Shown here one piece after another: positions 16,407 through 25,168 of a stretch of 64,000 bases of DNA. Below the pieces are notes generated by a model, which saw only the letters and a program-made list of their open reading frames with translations, did no database searches and was not told the origin of the DNA. A program made the position numbers and the translations under genes. The stretch comes from Fluviispira vulneris. GTDB lineage: Bacteria; Bdellovibrionota_B; Oligoflexia; Silvanigrellales; Silvanigrellaceae. How positions within the stretch are numbered: the first letter of the stretch is position 1; the number at the start of each line of letters is the position of its first letter. Where the stretch lies: assembly GCF_014281055.1 (NCBI RefSeq), contig NZ_JACRSE010000002.1, forward strand, positions 616,790 through 680,789. Direction: 5' to 3'.

Positions 16407-18044
16407 ATGAAGAAAAAATCTTCACTCCAGGTTTTAGAGCATGTGATGTTTGATTTTCTTATTATTGGCTCTGGGATTGCTGGTGCTTCTCTTGCGCTCA
16501 AATTAAGTGCGCAGGGGAAAGTTGCTTTGCTGTGTAAGGAGTCTTTTTTTGAATGCAACACACGATGGGCTCAGGGAGGCATTGCCTCTGTGTTAAGTGA
16601 AGAGGATAATTATTCTTTGCATATTCAAGACACACTCAATGCAGGTGTAGGTTTGTGCCATGAAAATGTAGTGCAAAAAGTTATTTCTTCAGGACCGCGC
16701 TCGATTCAACAATTGATTGCCCTTGGGGTGCAATTTACACAAAATTCTCAAAATAATCGCTTTGATTCAGAATTTCACCTGACAAAAGAGGGGGGCCACA
16801 GTGCCCGTAGGATAATCCATTCTGCAGATATGACGGGCATTGCTCTGCAAAATACATTAGCGCAGAAAGTGAATGAAAATAAAAATATCACTTTATTAGA
16901 ATTTCATACAGCAATTGATCTCATTGTGACTGATAAAGTCGCACCCGATTTTTCGCGCAATCGTGCTTTGGGGGCGTATGTTTTAAATGACAGAAATAAA
17001 AACATTTTTGCTATTCTTGCCAAAGCAACCGTCTTAGCGACAGGTGGGCATGGAAAACTTTATTTATATACAACAAATCCAGATGTTGCGACTGGAGATG
17101 GGGTAGCCATGGCTTGGCGTGCTGGGGCAAGAGTTGCGAATTTAGAATTTATGCAATTTCACCCAACATGTTTGTATGATCCCAAATCGAAGAATTTTCT
17201 TATTTCGGAAGCATTGCGAGGAGAGGGTGCGCTTTTAAAAACGATCTCTGGTGAAAGATTCATGGAAGATATTCATCCTTTGAAGGAATTAGCGCCACGG
17301 GACATTGTCGCCAGAGCAATTGATGAGCAAATAAAAAAATCGGGAGCACCTTTTGTTCATCTTGATATATCTCATAAAGATCCACATTTTGTAAAAGAGC
17401 ATTTTCCAGGAATTTATACAAAATGTTTAGAAATAGGCCTAGATATTACGAAAGATCCTATCCCTGTTGTTCCCGCTGCACATTATAGCTGTGGTGGAAT
17501 AGTAACGGATATGCGAGGGAGAACTGGAATTAAATCTCTCTGGGCTTTAGGTGAAGTTGCATGTTCTGGTCTGCATGGAGCAAACCGTTTGGCATCGAAT
17601 TCTTTGCTTGAAGGCGTTGTCTTTGCGGATTTTGTTTTCGAAGATATCGTGAGTTTAATAGCGGATTTAAATCTATATAAAAATCCTGAAGTACCAAAGT
17701 GGGAGCTTGGAACAGCCGCAGAGCCAGATGAAATGGTTGTTATCAGTCAGCTTTGGGATGAAATTCGAAGGACTATGTGGAATTATGTTGGTATTGTTCG
17801 CACAGAAAAAAGATTGGCCCGTGCAGCTGCACGGATTGATCAAATCTGCCAAGAAATTGAAACGTATTACTGGAATATTATTCCAAGCCGCTCGCTCATA
17901 GAAGTTAGAAACCTAGCGACAGTTGCGCAACTTACTGTTAAATGTGCAAGAATGAGGAAGGAGAGCCGAGGAATTCATTATTCTTTGGACTGTCCATTTG
18001 CTGATGATAAAAAATACAAAAAAGACACAGTTGTTTTAAGTTAG
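16407..18044 (+). CDS. nadB: L-aspartate oxidase
   Basis: A 545-residue FAD flavoprotein that oxidises L-aspartate to iminoaspartate in NAD synthesis. FAD-binding GxGxxG is at residues ~21-26 (IIGSGIAGASLA), with the substrate-binding family marks HSARRIIH, ATGGHGKLYLYTTNP, GDGVAMAWRAGA, EALRGEGALL, and the capping AHYSCGGI and GLHGANRLASNSLLEG. The C-terminal helical domain (EKRLARAAARI) is intact. nadA and nadC are not adjacent. An AAAGGA site precedes the ATG. Confidence 0.96.
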   Translation: MKKKSSLQVLEHVMFDFLIIGSGIAGASLALKLSAQGKVALLCKESFFECNTRWAQGGIASVLSEEDNYSLHIQDTLNAGVGLCHENVVQKVISSGPRSIQQLIALGVQFTQNSQNNRFDSEFHLTKEGGHSARRIIHSADMTGIALQNTLAQKVNENKNITLLEFHTAIDLIVTDKVAPDFSRNRALGAYVLNDRNKNIFAILAKATVLATGGHGKLYLYTTNPDVATGDGVAMAWRAGARVANLEFMQFHPTCLYDPKSKNFLISEALRGEGALLKTISGERFMEDIHPLKELAPRDIVARAIDEQIKKSGAPFVHLDISHKDPHFVKEHFPGIYTKCLEIGLDITKDPIPVVPAAHYSCGGIVTDMRGRTGIKSLWALGEVACSGLHGANRLASNSLLEGVVFADFVFEDIVSLIADLNLYKNPEVPKWELGTAAEPDEMVVISQLWDEIRRTMWNYVGIVRTEKRLARAAARIDQICQEIETYYWNIIPSRSLIEVRNLATVAQLTVKCARMRKESRGIHYSLDCPFADDKKYKKDTVVLS

Positions 18045-18071
18045 ATTAATATATACTAAAGTGGAGTATAA

Positions 18072-19154
18072 ATGACACAGATTTCTTTAATTATCCCAAC
18101 TTACAATGAAAGTAAAAATATTCCAATTTTACTTGATAAACTCGATCTTTGTTTATCTGGAATAAACAAAGAAGTAATAGTTGTGGATGATAATTCTCCA
18201 GATAAAACTTGGGAAATTGCCAGAAATCTTTCGTCTCAATATCCTTGGTTGAAAGTTATTCGGAGAATGACTGATCGCGGTTTGAGTTCTGCAGTCCTCA
18301 CTGGATTTGAACAAGCTGAGGGCAAAATACTTGCTGTGATGGATTCTGATCTTCAGCACGACGAAGAAGCGTTGGTTTTATTTCTTTCTGCCTTTGAAAA
18401 GGGTGCAAATATTGTTGTCGGTTCTCGGAAAGTCAATGGTGGGAGTGTCGAAAACTGGAGTCCTATTCGCAAATTTGTTTCATGGGTGGCGACTGTTATG
18501 GCTCGCATAGCGTTGCCTTGTAAAGTAACAGATCCAATGAGCGGATTTTTTGCATTAGACCGGACAATTTATTTAAACAATAAAAATAAAATAAATCCCC
18601 GTGGATTTAAAATTTTATTAGAATTTTTAGCGCGGGCTGAAAATGCTCAAGTGCAAGAAGTTGGCTATACTTTTAAAGGACGTATTCATGGAGAAAGTAA
18701 GTTATCGAGTCGCGTAATTTATGATTATATTTTTGCACTATATGAATTGAGTCTTGGCCAATATATTCCAACCCGTTTTATTAAATATGGAATTATTGGT
18801 TTATCAGGCTTAATTATAGCAACATTTGTGATTTTCTTTTGTCAGAAATTCACTGCACTTTCCGATGCAACTGCCGTTACTATTTCAATTGAGTTGAGTA
18901 TCTTAACAAATTTCTTTTTAAATAATTTTTGGACATTTAAAGAAAATAAGCTGACTGGTTTTTGGAAAACTTGCAGAGGACTTATAACATTTCATGCAAT
19001 ATGTTTGGGTGGTGCGTTTATAAATCAAGCCATAGCAATAAAAATGTTAGGGTATGGTGTCGATGTTTATTTATCTAATGCTCTTGGTTACTTAGTCGCA
19101 GCTATTTGGAATTATATGATTAATGTAAATATCACATGGAAAGTGAAGAGCTAG
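18072..19154 (+). CDS. GT2 glycosyltransferase (dolichol-phosphate-mannose synthase type) fused to GtrA domain
   Basis: A 360-residue protein. Residues 1-230 are a GT-A, family 2 transferase: SLIIPTYNESKNI, VVDDNSPDKTW, the metal-binding MDSDLQHDEEAL, and RKVNGGSVENW. Residues ~238-358 form a GtrA-like four-helix membrane domain (KYGIIGLSGLIIATFVIFF, NFFLNNFWTFKE). Such enzymes load a sugar on a polyprenyl-phosphate carrier at the inner membrane and help it cross. It lies 27 bases after nadB and may share its transcript. Its last 23 bases overlap the oppositely oriented recombinase gene. Confidence 0.92.
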   Translation: MTQISLIIPTYNESKNIPILLDKLDLCLSGINKEVIVVDDNSPDKTWEIARNLSSQYPWLKVIRRMTDRGLSSAVLTGFEQAEGKILAVMDSDLQHDEEALVLFLSAFEKGANIVVGSRKVNGGSVENWSPIRKFVSWVATVMARIALPCKVTDPMSGFFALDRTIYLNNKNKINPRGFKILLEFLARAENAQVQEVGYTFKGRIHGESKLSSRVIYDYIFALYELSLGQYIPTRFIKYGIIGLSGLIIATFVIFFCQKFTALSDATAVTISIELSILTNFFLNNFWTFKENKLTGFWKTCRGLITFHAICLGGAFINQAIAIKMLGYGVDVYLSNALGYLVAAIWNYMINVNITWKVKS

Positions 19155-19854
19155 TTATATTTCTGCGGGATTTTATTCTTGCATGGCAAGTTAAAAATTG
19201 AATTGTTCTAATAAAAGATTGGCAAAAAAGGGTTTGCGCTTCCCCTCTGTTGTAAACTTTTTTGCTTTCTTTTTTCTTGCTAATGTTACCTAAAATATTG
19301 TGAACACTTCCTCTTGAAACATTTAATATACGTGCAATTTCAGAATGGTTTTTTCCTTCTTGTTGTAATGCACGCATTTGGTCAGCACATTTGAGTGCTT
19401 TGCCCAATCTTTTTGTTTTGGGTTCATTTGATTTAGCTATTATTGATAAATGCTGTTTATGTTGATTATTTTTTTCTTTTTCAAATATAGCGAAAGCATT
19501 TAAAATTTCGCTAAAAGTTTTATGTGTAGGATTTGAGGAATCGAGTGATTCTGATAAAGAAACAAAACTAACACCATATTGGGTTAATTCATTTAAGCTT
19601 AAAATAAGGTCACAAGTTGTTTCTGCCCAGCAATTTAAACTCCAAACTAGCACGACATCAATTTCTTTTTCTTTGGCAAGTTGCATTAACTTGTTGCGCT
19701 CGCTGACCTTCTTTTTTTTAACTGCAGTGTGATCTACAAACTCGTTTATAAATTTCCACCCACGATTTTGGATGTAATTATGTAAACTGCTTATTTGCTT
19801 TTGAGGCATCTTGTATTCTACGGTATCATTTTTGCTGTAAATAGCTACTTTCAT
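19132..19854 (-). CDS. Serine-recombinase-like protein with lost catalytic residues
   Basis: A 240-residue protein with a resolvase N-terminal fold (about 1-145) and a C-terminal resolvase-type helix-turn-helix (GKNHSEIARILNVSRGSVHNILG). The catalytic serine position (Y-x-R-x-S of resolvases) reads YSKNDT, with Asp at residue 10. The conserved D-R-x-x-R active-site block reads N74-C75-W-A-E78. Thus all the residues that cut and hold DNA ends are absent, although the fold and DNA-binding domain remain. It could act as a DNA-binding regulator. The last ~28 residues are antisense to the 3' end of the GT2 gene, an odd tail. The start has GGGAGG upstream. Confidence 0.7.
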   Translation of the reverse strand: MKVAIYSKNDTVEYKMPQKQISSLHNYIQNRGWKFINEFVDHTAVKKKKVSERNKLMQLAKEKEIDVVLVWSLNCWAETTCDLILSLNELTQYGVSFVSLSESLDSSNPTHKTFSEILNAFAIFEKEKNNQHKQHLSIIAKSNEPKTKRLGKALKCADQMRALQQEGKNHSEIARILNVSRGSVHNILGNISKKKESKKVYNRGEAQTLFCQSFIRTIQFLTCHARIKSRRNITSSSLSM

Positions 19855-20025
19855 TTAGAGGCCCTCCCTTAGCAGAACGCAATATAATAAGGGAAAGTCG
19901 ATATGGCAATTTCTATTAAAATACTTAATTCAAACAAAAATAAAAAGATATCATTGCAGAAGGTTGTGTTTTTGTGGATGATACTGTGCGTTTTGATTTT
20001 GCAACATCAAACTTAGGAAATTACT

Positions 20026-21696
20026 ATGGCTAACTATATTTTCAATATGGTCAAACTCCGCAAAAACATTGGCGGAAAAGATATTCTTAAAGACATCTAT
20101 TTATCCTTTTTCCACGGGGCAAAAATTGGTGTGATCGGCTCAAACGGTGCTGGTAAATCAACACTTTTGCGTATCATGGCTGGGGTGGACAAAGATTTTG
20201 CTGGGGAAGCTTTTCCACAAAAAGGTACAAAAATTGGGTATCTACCACAGGAGCCACAACTTGATCCCACAAAAAACGTTGTGGAAAATGTGGAAGAAGC
20301 TGTAAAAGAAATAAAAGATCTCATCCGCAAATTCGACGCGCTCAACGAACGTTTGGGAGAGCCGCTGAGTGATGATGAAATGAATAAAATCTTAGAGCAA
20401 ACTGCTCTGTTACAAGATGAAATCGATGCCAAAAATGGTTGGGATATCGATCGCACCCTTGAAATTGCAATGGATGCCTTGCGTTGTCCGCCCCCAGACG
20501 CCGATGTGAAGACCCTTTCAGGTGGTGAACGTAGACGTGTTGCTCTATGCAAACTACTCCTCGAAAAACCAGATCTTTTGCTTCTTGATGAGCCAACGAA
20601 CCATTTGGATGCAGAAAGTGTACAGTGGCTTGAACGTTACTTAAAAGAATTTACTGGAACTTTAGTGACGATTACGCACGATCGTTATTTCTTGGACAAT
20701 GTGACGGAATGGGTGCTTGAACTTGATAAAGGCGAAGGCATACCGTGGCAAGGAAATTATTCTTCTTGGTTAGGACAGAAAACCACACGTTTATCTGAAG
20801 AAGAAAAGCAAGAGTCCGCTCGACAAAAAACTTTAAAGCGCGAACTTGAGTGGATGAATATGTCTCCGAAAGCACGCCAAGCAAAAAGCAAATGGCGTAT
20901 TTCAGCATATAATGAGCTTCTTAAAGAACAAAATGATCGCAGTGAAGGTATTCGCGAAATTGTTTTCCCACCCGCTCCACGTTTAGGAGATAATGTTGTG
21001 GAAGCAATCGACATTACTAAAGCCTTTGGTGACAAAGTCTTATTTGAAAATTTAAATTTCAAACTTCCACCTGGTGGTATCGTCGGAGTGATTGGGCCAA
21101 ACGGTGCAGGGAAATCGACTCTCTTTAAAATGATTGCAGGTATTGAAAAACCTGAACAAGGTGAAATTAAAATCGGTGAAACTGTAAAAATCAGTTACGT
21201 TGATCAACATCGTGAATATCTTGACAGTGATAAAACCGTTTTCCAAGAATTGAGTGGTGGGAAAGATCTTATTCAAGTAGGCAGTCGAGAAATTCCTGCG
21301 CGTTCTTATATTTCTTCCTTTGGTTTTAGGGGAGCAGATCAGCAAAAGTCAGTTGGGAAGCTTTCAGGTGGTGAGAGGAATCGATTGAATCTTGCAAAAA
21401 TGGTAATGAATGGCGGGAATCTTTTGCTGCTTGACGAACCTACAAACGATTTGGATGTAGATACTCTACGTGCCCTTGAAGATTCACTTGTTTCTTTTCC
21501 TGGTTGTGCTGTGGTTATTTCCCACGATCGTTACTTTTTGGATCGTATTGCGACTCATATTCTCGCTTTTGAAGGAGACAGTAAAGTCGTTTGGTTTGAA
21601 GGGAATTACCAAGACTATATGGCAGATAAAAAACGCCGTCTGGGTGATGATGCTGTCAACCCAAAACGTATTAAATTTAAAAAACTTATTCATTAA
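20026..21696 (+). CDS. ettA: Energy-dependent translational throttle protein EttA (ABC-F ATPase)
   Basis: A 556-residue ABC-F protein with two nucleotide-binding domains and no membrane segment. Walker A: GSNGAGKSTLLRI and GPNGAGKSTLFKM; signatures LSGGERRRVAL and LSGGERNRLNL; Walker B with LLLLDEPTNHLD and LLLLDEPTNDLD. The linker (P-site tRNA interaction motif region, about residues 243-325) and an arm between are present. EttA binds the ribosomal E site and gates entry into elongation according to ATP/ADP. It is monocistronic, ending in a terminator. Confidence 0.96.
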   Translation: MANYIFNMVKLRKNIGGKDILKDIYLSFFHGAKIGVIGSNGAGKSTLLRIMAGVDKDFAGEAFPQKGTKIGYLPQEPQLDPTKNVVENVEEAVKEIKDLIRKFDALNERLGEPLSDDEMNKILEQTALLQDEIDAKNGWDIDRTLEIAMDALRCPPPDADVKTLSGGERRRVALCKLLLEKPDLLLLDEPTNHLDAESVQWLERYLKEFTGTLVTITHDRYFLDNVTEWVLELDKGEGIPWQGNYSSWLGQKTTRLSEEEKQESARQKTLKRELEWMNMSPKARQAKSKWRISAYNELLKEQNDRSEGIREIVFPPAPRLGDNVVEAIDITKAFGDKVLFENLNFKLPPGGIVGVIGPNGAGKSTLFKMIAGIEKPEQGEIKIGETVKISYVDQHREYLDSDKTVFQELSGGKDLIQVGSREIPARSYISSFGFRGADQQKSVGKLSGGERNRLNLAKMVMNGGNLLLLDEPTNDLDVDTLRALEDSLVSFPGCAVVISHDRYFLDRIATHILAFEGDSKVVWFEGNYQDYMADKKRRLGDDAVNPKRIKFKKLIH

Positions 21697-21723
21697 AGAA
21701 TTTCAATGAATAAAGTTTTAATG

Positions 21724-21755
21724 GGCACTTAACTATACATTAAGTGCCTTTTTTT
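21724..21755 (+). terminator. Rho-independent terminator of ettA
   Basis: GGCACTTAA (21724-21732) pairs with TTAAGTGCC (21740-21748), loop of 7 bases, followed by seven T. It lies 28 bases after the ettA stop. Confidence 0.9.
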
Positions 21756-21759
21756 ATGT

Positions 21760-21978
21760 CTAATGCATTTTATTTGGGTCTGAATTTATTGTTTCTTCTG
21801 CTGATGCGTCATCATTCAAATCACTTTCCGATTTGCTGACTCTTTCGATCATATTAGAAATCTTTCCGCCAAATTCAAAATAGAGTTTTGTATCATTCAT
21901 TCTGAGATCAGAGTTATTTAAATATTTAATCATATCTATTAAATCACTTCTGATTTCACGACAAAGATCGCTTTTCAT
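21760..21978 (-). CDS. Small hypothetical protein
   Basis: A 72-residue soluble, acidic protein with no recognisable domain. The start at 21978 is chosen for the AAGGATATGAT preceding it; a longer frame begins at 22029 without such a site. Residues 1-45 are predicted helical (EIRSDLIDMIKYLNNSD) and the tail is disordered and acidic (SKSESDLNDDASAEET). It lies directly opposite the ettA terminator. Confidence 0.5.
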   Translation of the reverse strand: MKSDLCREIRSDLIDMIKYLNNSDLRMNDTKLYFEFGGKISNMIERVSKSESDLNDDASAEETINSDPNKMH

Positions 21979-22362
21979 ATCATATCCTTTTTTAAATAAT
22001 ATAATAAATTTTTGTTGAGTTAAAATCATTTTAATTTTTTGCTTGTAATAGAATGCTTTTAATCTAAAATTAAGAAATATTAAATCGATTTAAACTTAAT
22101 TATAAATGAATATGTAAACTTAATTATAGTAATAATTAAAAACAATTAGAAATATTTTTCGGGTAAATACGCTTTCACTGATGATCTCCTATACTGATAA
22201 GTTGCTATTTAAATTCATCCGTGTTAGCTTTTCTTTGCGAGAGAGGGTGCATTTACGGATGTACTCTTTTTTTGTATTGTGTCCTTTGCTAAGTGTGTTC
22301 ACTATGAGAATATAAAAACTATATTAATTTATTATTAACATTAATTAAAATGGATTGCAATT
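21979..22362. other. Non-coding AT-rich gap with direct repeats and a hairpin
   Basis: A 384-base stretch without a gene. A 14-base direct repeat TAAACTTAATTATA occurs at 22091-22104 and 22115-22128 (24-bp period). A 7-bp inverted repeat, CATCCGT (22216-22222) and ACGGATG (22255-22261), is followed by a T run (to 22273), resembling a terminator. A TATACT -10-like box sits at 22190-22195 with no good -35. It may hold a small RNA or leader upstream of the XRE gene. Confidence 0.4.
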
Positions 22363-22962
22363 ATGTTAGAGAAAAAAAATGAAAACGAATTAGATAGACT
22401 CGAAAGCACTGTCCGCAAACGTTTCGCAACTTTATTGCGAAGAGAACGCACACGGATGAATTTAACACAGACAGAATTTTCCAAGCTGATGGGGTTTAAA
22501 GGATTTAACCTCTTAGCAAAGTACGAAAACTCAGATATAGTGAATATTCCTCTATCAACCTACTATAAATTTGCAGAAATCACCGGCCTCAATTTTAAAT
22601 ATGTTATCTGTGATATTTTCTTATCGGATGTAAATGAAAATCAATATATTCCACAGAAATTTATTGATTTTATTTTTGCCGATTTTATGACTTACTATAA
22701 AGCTCCAGACAGTGAAGATGTTGGTAAATTGCTCGATATGAAAAATGCTTTTCGTATCGCTCTGATGTGGGCGCGCCTCCCTGACTTCCGAAAACTCTGT
22801 GTCGAAGAAGTTATTTTAAAAGAATTGTATATTGAAGAAGATGATGTAAATGAACAAAAATTCTTACGCAAGAAAACGATGAGTATCTTTGATGTTATGT
22901 CCGGTCGTGTGTCAAAAAAGAAAGTGGATGTAAAGGTAACAGAAATTGAGGAGAGCAATTAA
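22363..22962 (+). CDS. XRE-family (Cro/C1-type HTH) regulator
   Basis: A 199-residue protein. Residues ~18-80 are a lambda-repressor-type helix-turn-helix: RFATLLRRERTRMNLTQTEFSKLMGF, then NLLAKYENSDIVNIPLSTYYKFAEITGL. The C-terminal ~100 residues have no recognised ligand domain and may oligomerise. The target is unknown. The 384-bp upstream gap with direct repeats is a candidate binding region. The gene ends at a perfect hairpin. Confidence 0.8.
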   Translation: MLEKKNENELDRLESTVRKRFATLLRRERTRMNLTQTEFSKLMGFKGFNLLAKYENSDIVNIPLSTYYKFAEITGLNFKYVICDIFLSDVNENQYIPQKFIDFIFADFMTYYKAPDSEDVGKLLDMKNAFRIALMWARLPDFRKLCVEEVILKELYIEEDDVNEQKFLRKKTMSIFDVMSGRVSKKKVDVKVTEIEESN

Positions 22963-22987
22963 AGCATTTAAGTTTCCTTAAATGCTT
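22962..22987 (+). terminator. Hairpin after the XRE gene
   Basis: AAGCATTTAAG (22962-22972) and its complement (22977-22987) make an 11-bp stem with a 4-base loop, starting at the stop codon. No U tract follows, so it may act as a 3' stabiliser or weak terminator. Confidence 0.55.
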
Positions 22988-23059
22988 GAGTGGGGAGGGG
23001 ATTACTCAATACCGAAGGTGTTAAACCATACCGCCAGAGTTATGGCTTCAAAATACTTT

Positions 23060-23158
23060 TCATTTATGAACTATACCACTATTTGGGTTTAAATTCAAAC
23101 TTGCATGAGCTGTCGAAATACTAAAAAGTGCAGCAATACAAACTAATACTATTCTCAT
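23060..23158 (-). CDS. Putative 32-residue exported peptide
   Basis: A 99-base frame encoding 32 residues: a textbook signal peptide (MRIVLVCIAALFSISTAHA) followed by only 13 mature residues (SLNLNPNSGIVHK). The start is preceded by AAAGGAG that overlaps the last codons of the gene upstream, and the gap to that gene's stop is 4 bases, so translation would be coupled. It may be a genuine micro-secreted peptide or the stub of a truncated secreted protein. No family is recognised. Confidence 0.5.
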   Translation of the reverse strand: MRIVLVCIAALFSISTAHASLNLNPNSGIVHK

Positions 23159-23162
23159 AAAA

Positions 23163-23696
23163 TTACTCCTTTTCTTCATAAAAGCTGTAACAAAAAGTTT
23201 CTAAAAATTCTATTTCACCATCTTTTATACTCTTAAGACTAGCGACTTTACTAATATATTTATTCCTTAGATCAATAACTTCTTCGAAATCTTTTCTTGA
23301 AATATTTTTAGTATTATAAAAAACTATGTCCGAATTTTTTGCATTTTTTTCATTGATTTTATCTATAGCCGATTGCATCCATTGTGGCGAAGATTTCAAA
23401 AGAGTTTGTTTATCAAATCTAAACAAAATATTACCATGCAATGCTCTGTAACCGCCAGCGACTTCTTCTATCAAACCATCATTTAGAAGGGCAGGAAGAA
23501 TTAGAATTCTGATTTTATCACAGGCAAGGTCGGAGTGGCCTTTATAGATATCAAGATTTTCCTTAATGCTCTCATAAACATCGATAACAAGCTTAGCCTC
23601 ATAATGTGTGATAGTTTCATAACAGCAAGGGGCATTCTCTTTTGTAAGAACATAGAAATTCTTTTTGATTTCTTCGTCTAGTTGATTATATTCCAC
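23163..23696 (-). CDS. TIGR02147/DUF4423-like protein
   Basis: A 177-residue protein (GTG start; GAGGAGGGG lies 6 bases upstream, whereas a longer TTG-initiated frame to 23735 has none). The centre and C-terminus resemble the DUF4423 / TIGR02147 family found mainly in Fibrobacteres and Bdellovibrio-like bacteria: a winged-helix-like IRILILPALLNDGLIEEVAGGYRAL, then SPQWMQSAIDKI, then an IVFYNTKNISRKDFEEVIDLRN helix. The DNA-binding half usual at the N-terminus is shortened. It is probably a regulator. It is followed by the micro peptide gene. Confidence 0.5.
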   Translation of the reverse strand: MEYNQLDEEIKKNFYVLTKENAPCCYETITHYEAKLVIDVYESIKENLDIYKGHSDLACDKIRILILPALLNDGLIEEVAGGYRALHGNILFRFDKQTLLKSSPQWMQSAIDKINEKNAKNSDIVFYNTKNISRKDFEEVIDLRNKYISKVASLKSIKDGEIEFLETFCYSFYEEKE

Positions 23697-23893
23697 TCTT
23701 TTCCCCTCCTCAATTTCCTCCAAGAAATATACCAATTGGCCAGTTATGTCAATGAAAGGTTTAGTAATTTCAAGTGTTGTTATGATTTAATTAATTTAAA
23801 ATAAAAATAAAAATATTTTTGTTTTTCGAATTTCAGGCTGGTAAGTTGAAAATTTTTTACGCCTCGGTTAATTGGAAATTAAGGAGATATTTT

Positions 23894-24628
23894 ATGATCA
23901 CCCTGCATTTTATTCATGGTTTTTTAGGATTCCCTTCGGATTGGGAGATCTTTAGAGAAAATATAAAGGGCTATAATTATAAATTCCACGCCATCGCCGA
24001 TTTTTTGCCAAAATACGAAAAGAATGAAAATTTTTCTTTTAGAGATTGGGCAAATTGTTTTAACCAAGAAATTTTTGCAAAGAAAAATAATTCTGAGAAA
24101 AATGTTTTGGTAGGTTATTCTTTGGGTGGACGCCTCGCTTTACACGCACTCATTGAAAATCATGACTGGGATGCCGCTCTGATAGTCTCGGCAAATCCAG
24201 GTTTATGCAGTGAAAATGAAAAATATGCACGCATACTGAACGATAAAAAATGGGCAGAGCGCTTTTTAAATGATGATTGGGATGCAGTGATGCAAGCTTG
24301 GAACGGGCAAGGTGTTTTTTCTGGGCTGAACAATAATATCGTACGTGAGGAAAGTCAGTATAACAAAGCAGAACTTGCTTGTGCTTTAACCCACTTTTCC
24401 TTAGGGCGGCAAGAAGATCTCCGCCCGAACATTGAGGCACTGCAAATTCCCCTTCTTTGGCTTGCTGGGGAAAAAGATACGAAATTCGTCAGTTTTGCTG
24501 CTGAAATGAGTGCACTTAATAACAAAATCGAAAGTTTTGTAGTGAAAGATGCTGGTCACCGTATCCCTTGGGAAAAACCTGTGGAATTCAGTGAAAAGTT
24601 GCTTGAATTCGTCAAACGAGTTGGGTGA
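23894..24628 (+). CDS. menH: MenH-like alpha/beta hydrolase
   Basis: A 244-residue alpha/beta hydrolase. HFIHGFLGFPSDW at the start is the oxyanion region; VGYSLGGRLALHAL has the nucleophilic serine (G-Y-S-L-G-G-R, the MenH form); AGEKDTKF holds the acid; and KDAGHRIPWEKPVEF has the histidine. MenH removes pyruvate in menaquinone synthesis. No other men genes are nearby, so the substrate is inferred from family resemblance only. The start codon at 23894 follows AAGGAGA; a longer TTG frame was discarded. Confidence 0.75.
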   Translation: MITLHFIHGFLGFPSDWEIFRENIKGYNYKFHAIADFLPKYEKNENFSFRDWANCFNQEIFAKKNNSEKNVLVGYSLGGRLALHALIENHDWDAALIVSANPGLCSENEKYARILNDKKWAERFLNDDWDAVMQAWNGQGVFSGLNNNIVREESQYNKAELACALTHFSLGRQEDLRPNIEALQIPLLWLAGEKDTKFVSFAAEMSALNNKIESFVVKDAGHRIPWEKPVEFSEKLLEFVKRVG

Positions 24629-24678
24629 AAGCCGACTTTGTATAGGTTTAGTAGCTGAAAATTTAGAGATTATTCTCT

Positions 24679-24746
24679 GTATGAAATCATACTACCATTA
24701 AAAAGAATGCTTTATTTATGGCGTATTTTGCTGTATGATTTCATAC
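24679..24746. promoter_or_regulatory. Two matching palindromic operators upstream of the Xre-RES pair
   Basis: GTATGAAATCATAC (24679-24692) and GTATGATTTCATAC (24733-24746) are imperfect-centre palindromes with identical GTATGA/TCATAC arms; the second is the exact reverse complement of the first. Their centres are 54 bp apart and the second ends 17 bases before the antitoxin start codon. This suits cooperative binding by the Xre-type antitoxin. Inference. Confidence 0.65.
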
Positions 24747-24763
24747 ATGGAAGTGGAGGGAGT

Positions 24764-25168
24764 ATGACTCAGCATTTAAGCGATAAAAAACAGAAACTTT
24801 CAGAAGAAGAAGTTCTTGGGCAAGCATTTTGGGCTTTGGTTCACCATTATGGCTTTACCCGTGAACAACAGGCAGGCCTTCTCGGCATACCTAACTACCG
24901 ACAACGACTTAACAAACTCGATAATGAAAAAATAATTCCGAAAGACGTCGACAAAAAAAATCGCGTGGGTCTCTTGCTTGGAATCCATAAAAATTTAAGA
25001 ATTTTATTTCCTTATAACAGAGAAGTCGTCTACGGCTGGATGTCGAAACCGCAGTCTGCACTTGGCGGGCTTGTGCCCATCGACTTTATTCTCGAGGATC
25101 CTACTTATTCCTATGAACGCATGGCTATTGTGCGCAGAAGACTCGACTATATGCGATGTGCTGTATGA
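24764..25168 (+). CDS. Xre/MbcA/ParS-type antitoxin
   Basis: A 134-residue protein. Helix-turn-helix-like section VLGQAFWALVHHYGFTREQQAGLLGIPNYRQRLNKL, then the MbcA/ParS/Xre C-terminal toxin-binding region (RVGLLLGIHKNLRILFP, GWMSKPQSALGG, YERMAIVRRRLDYMRC). The GGAGGG at 24755-24760 fixes the start at 24764. Its stop overlaps the RES toxin start (ATGA), so the two are coupled. It would neutralise the toxin and repress its own promoter through the paired palindromes upstream. Confidence 0.85.
   Translation: MTQHLSDKKQKLSEEEVLGQAFWALVHHYGFTREQQAGLLGIPNYRQRLNKLDNEKIIPKDVDKKNRVGLLLGIHKNLRILFPYNREVVYGWMSKPQSALGGLVPIDFILEDPTYSYERMAIVRRRLDYMRCAV

Noticed and set aside
22180..22290. Small RNA with its own promoter
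   Set aside because: Only a -10-like TATACT and a hairpin are visible; no -35 element. Kept only as a non-coding observation.
22988..23059. SRP- or riboswitch-like GG-rich segment
   Set aside because: A GG-rich stretch and weak hairpin are present, but no known RNA motif matches.
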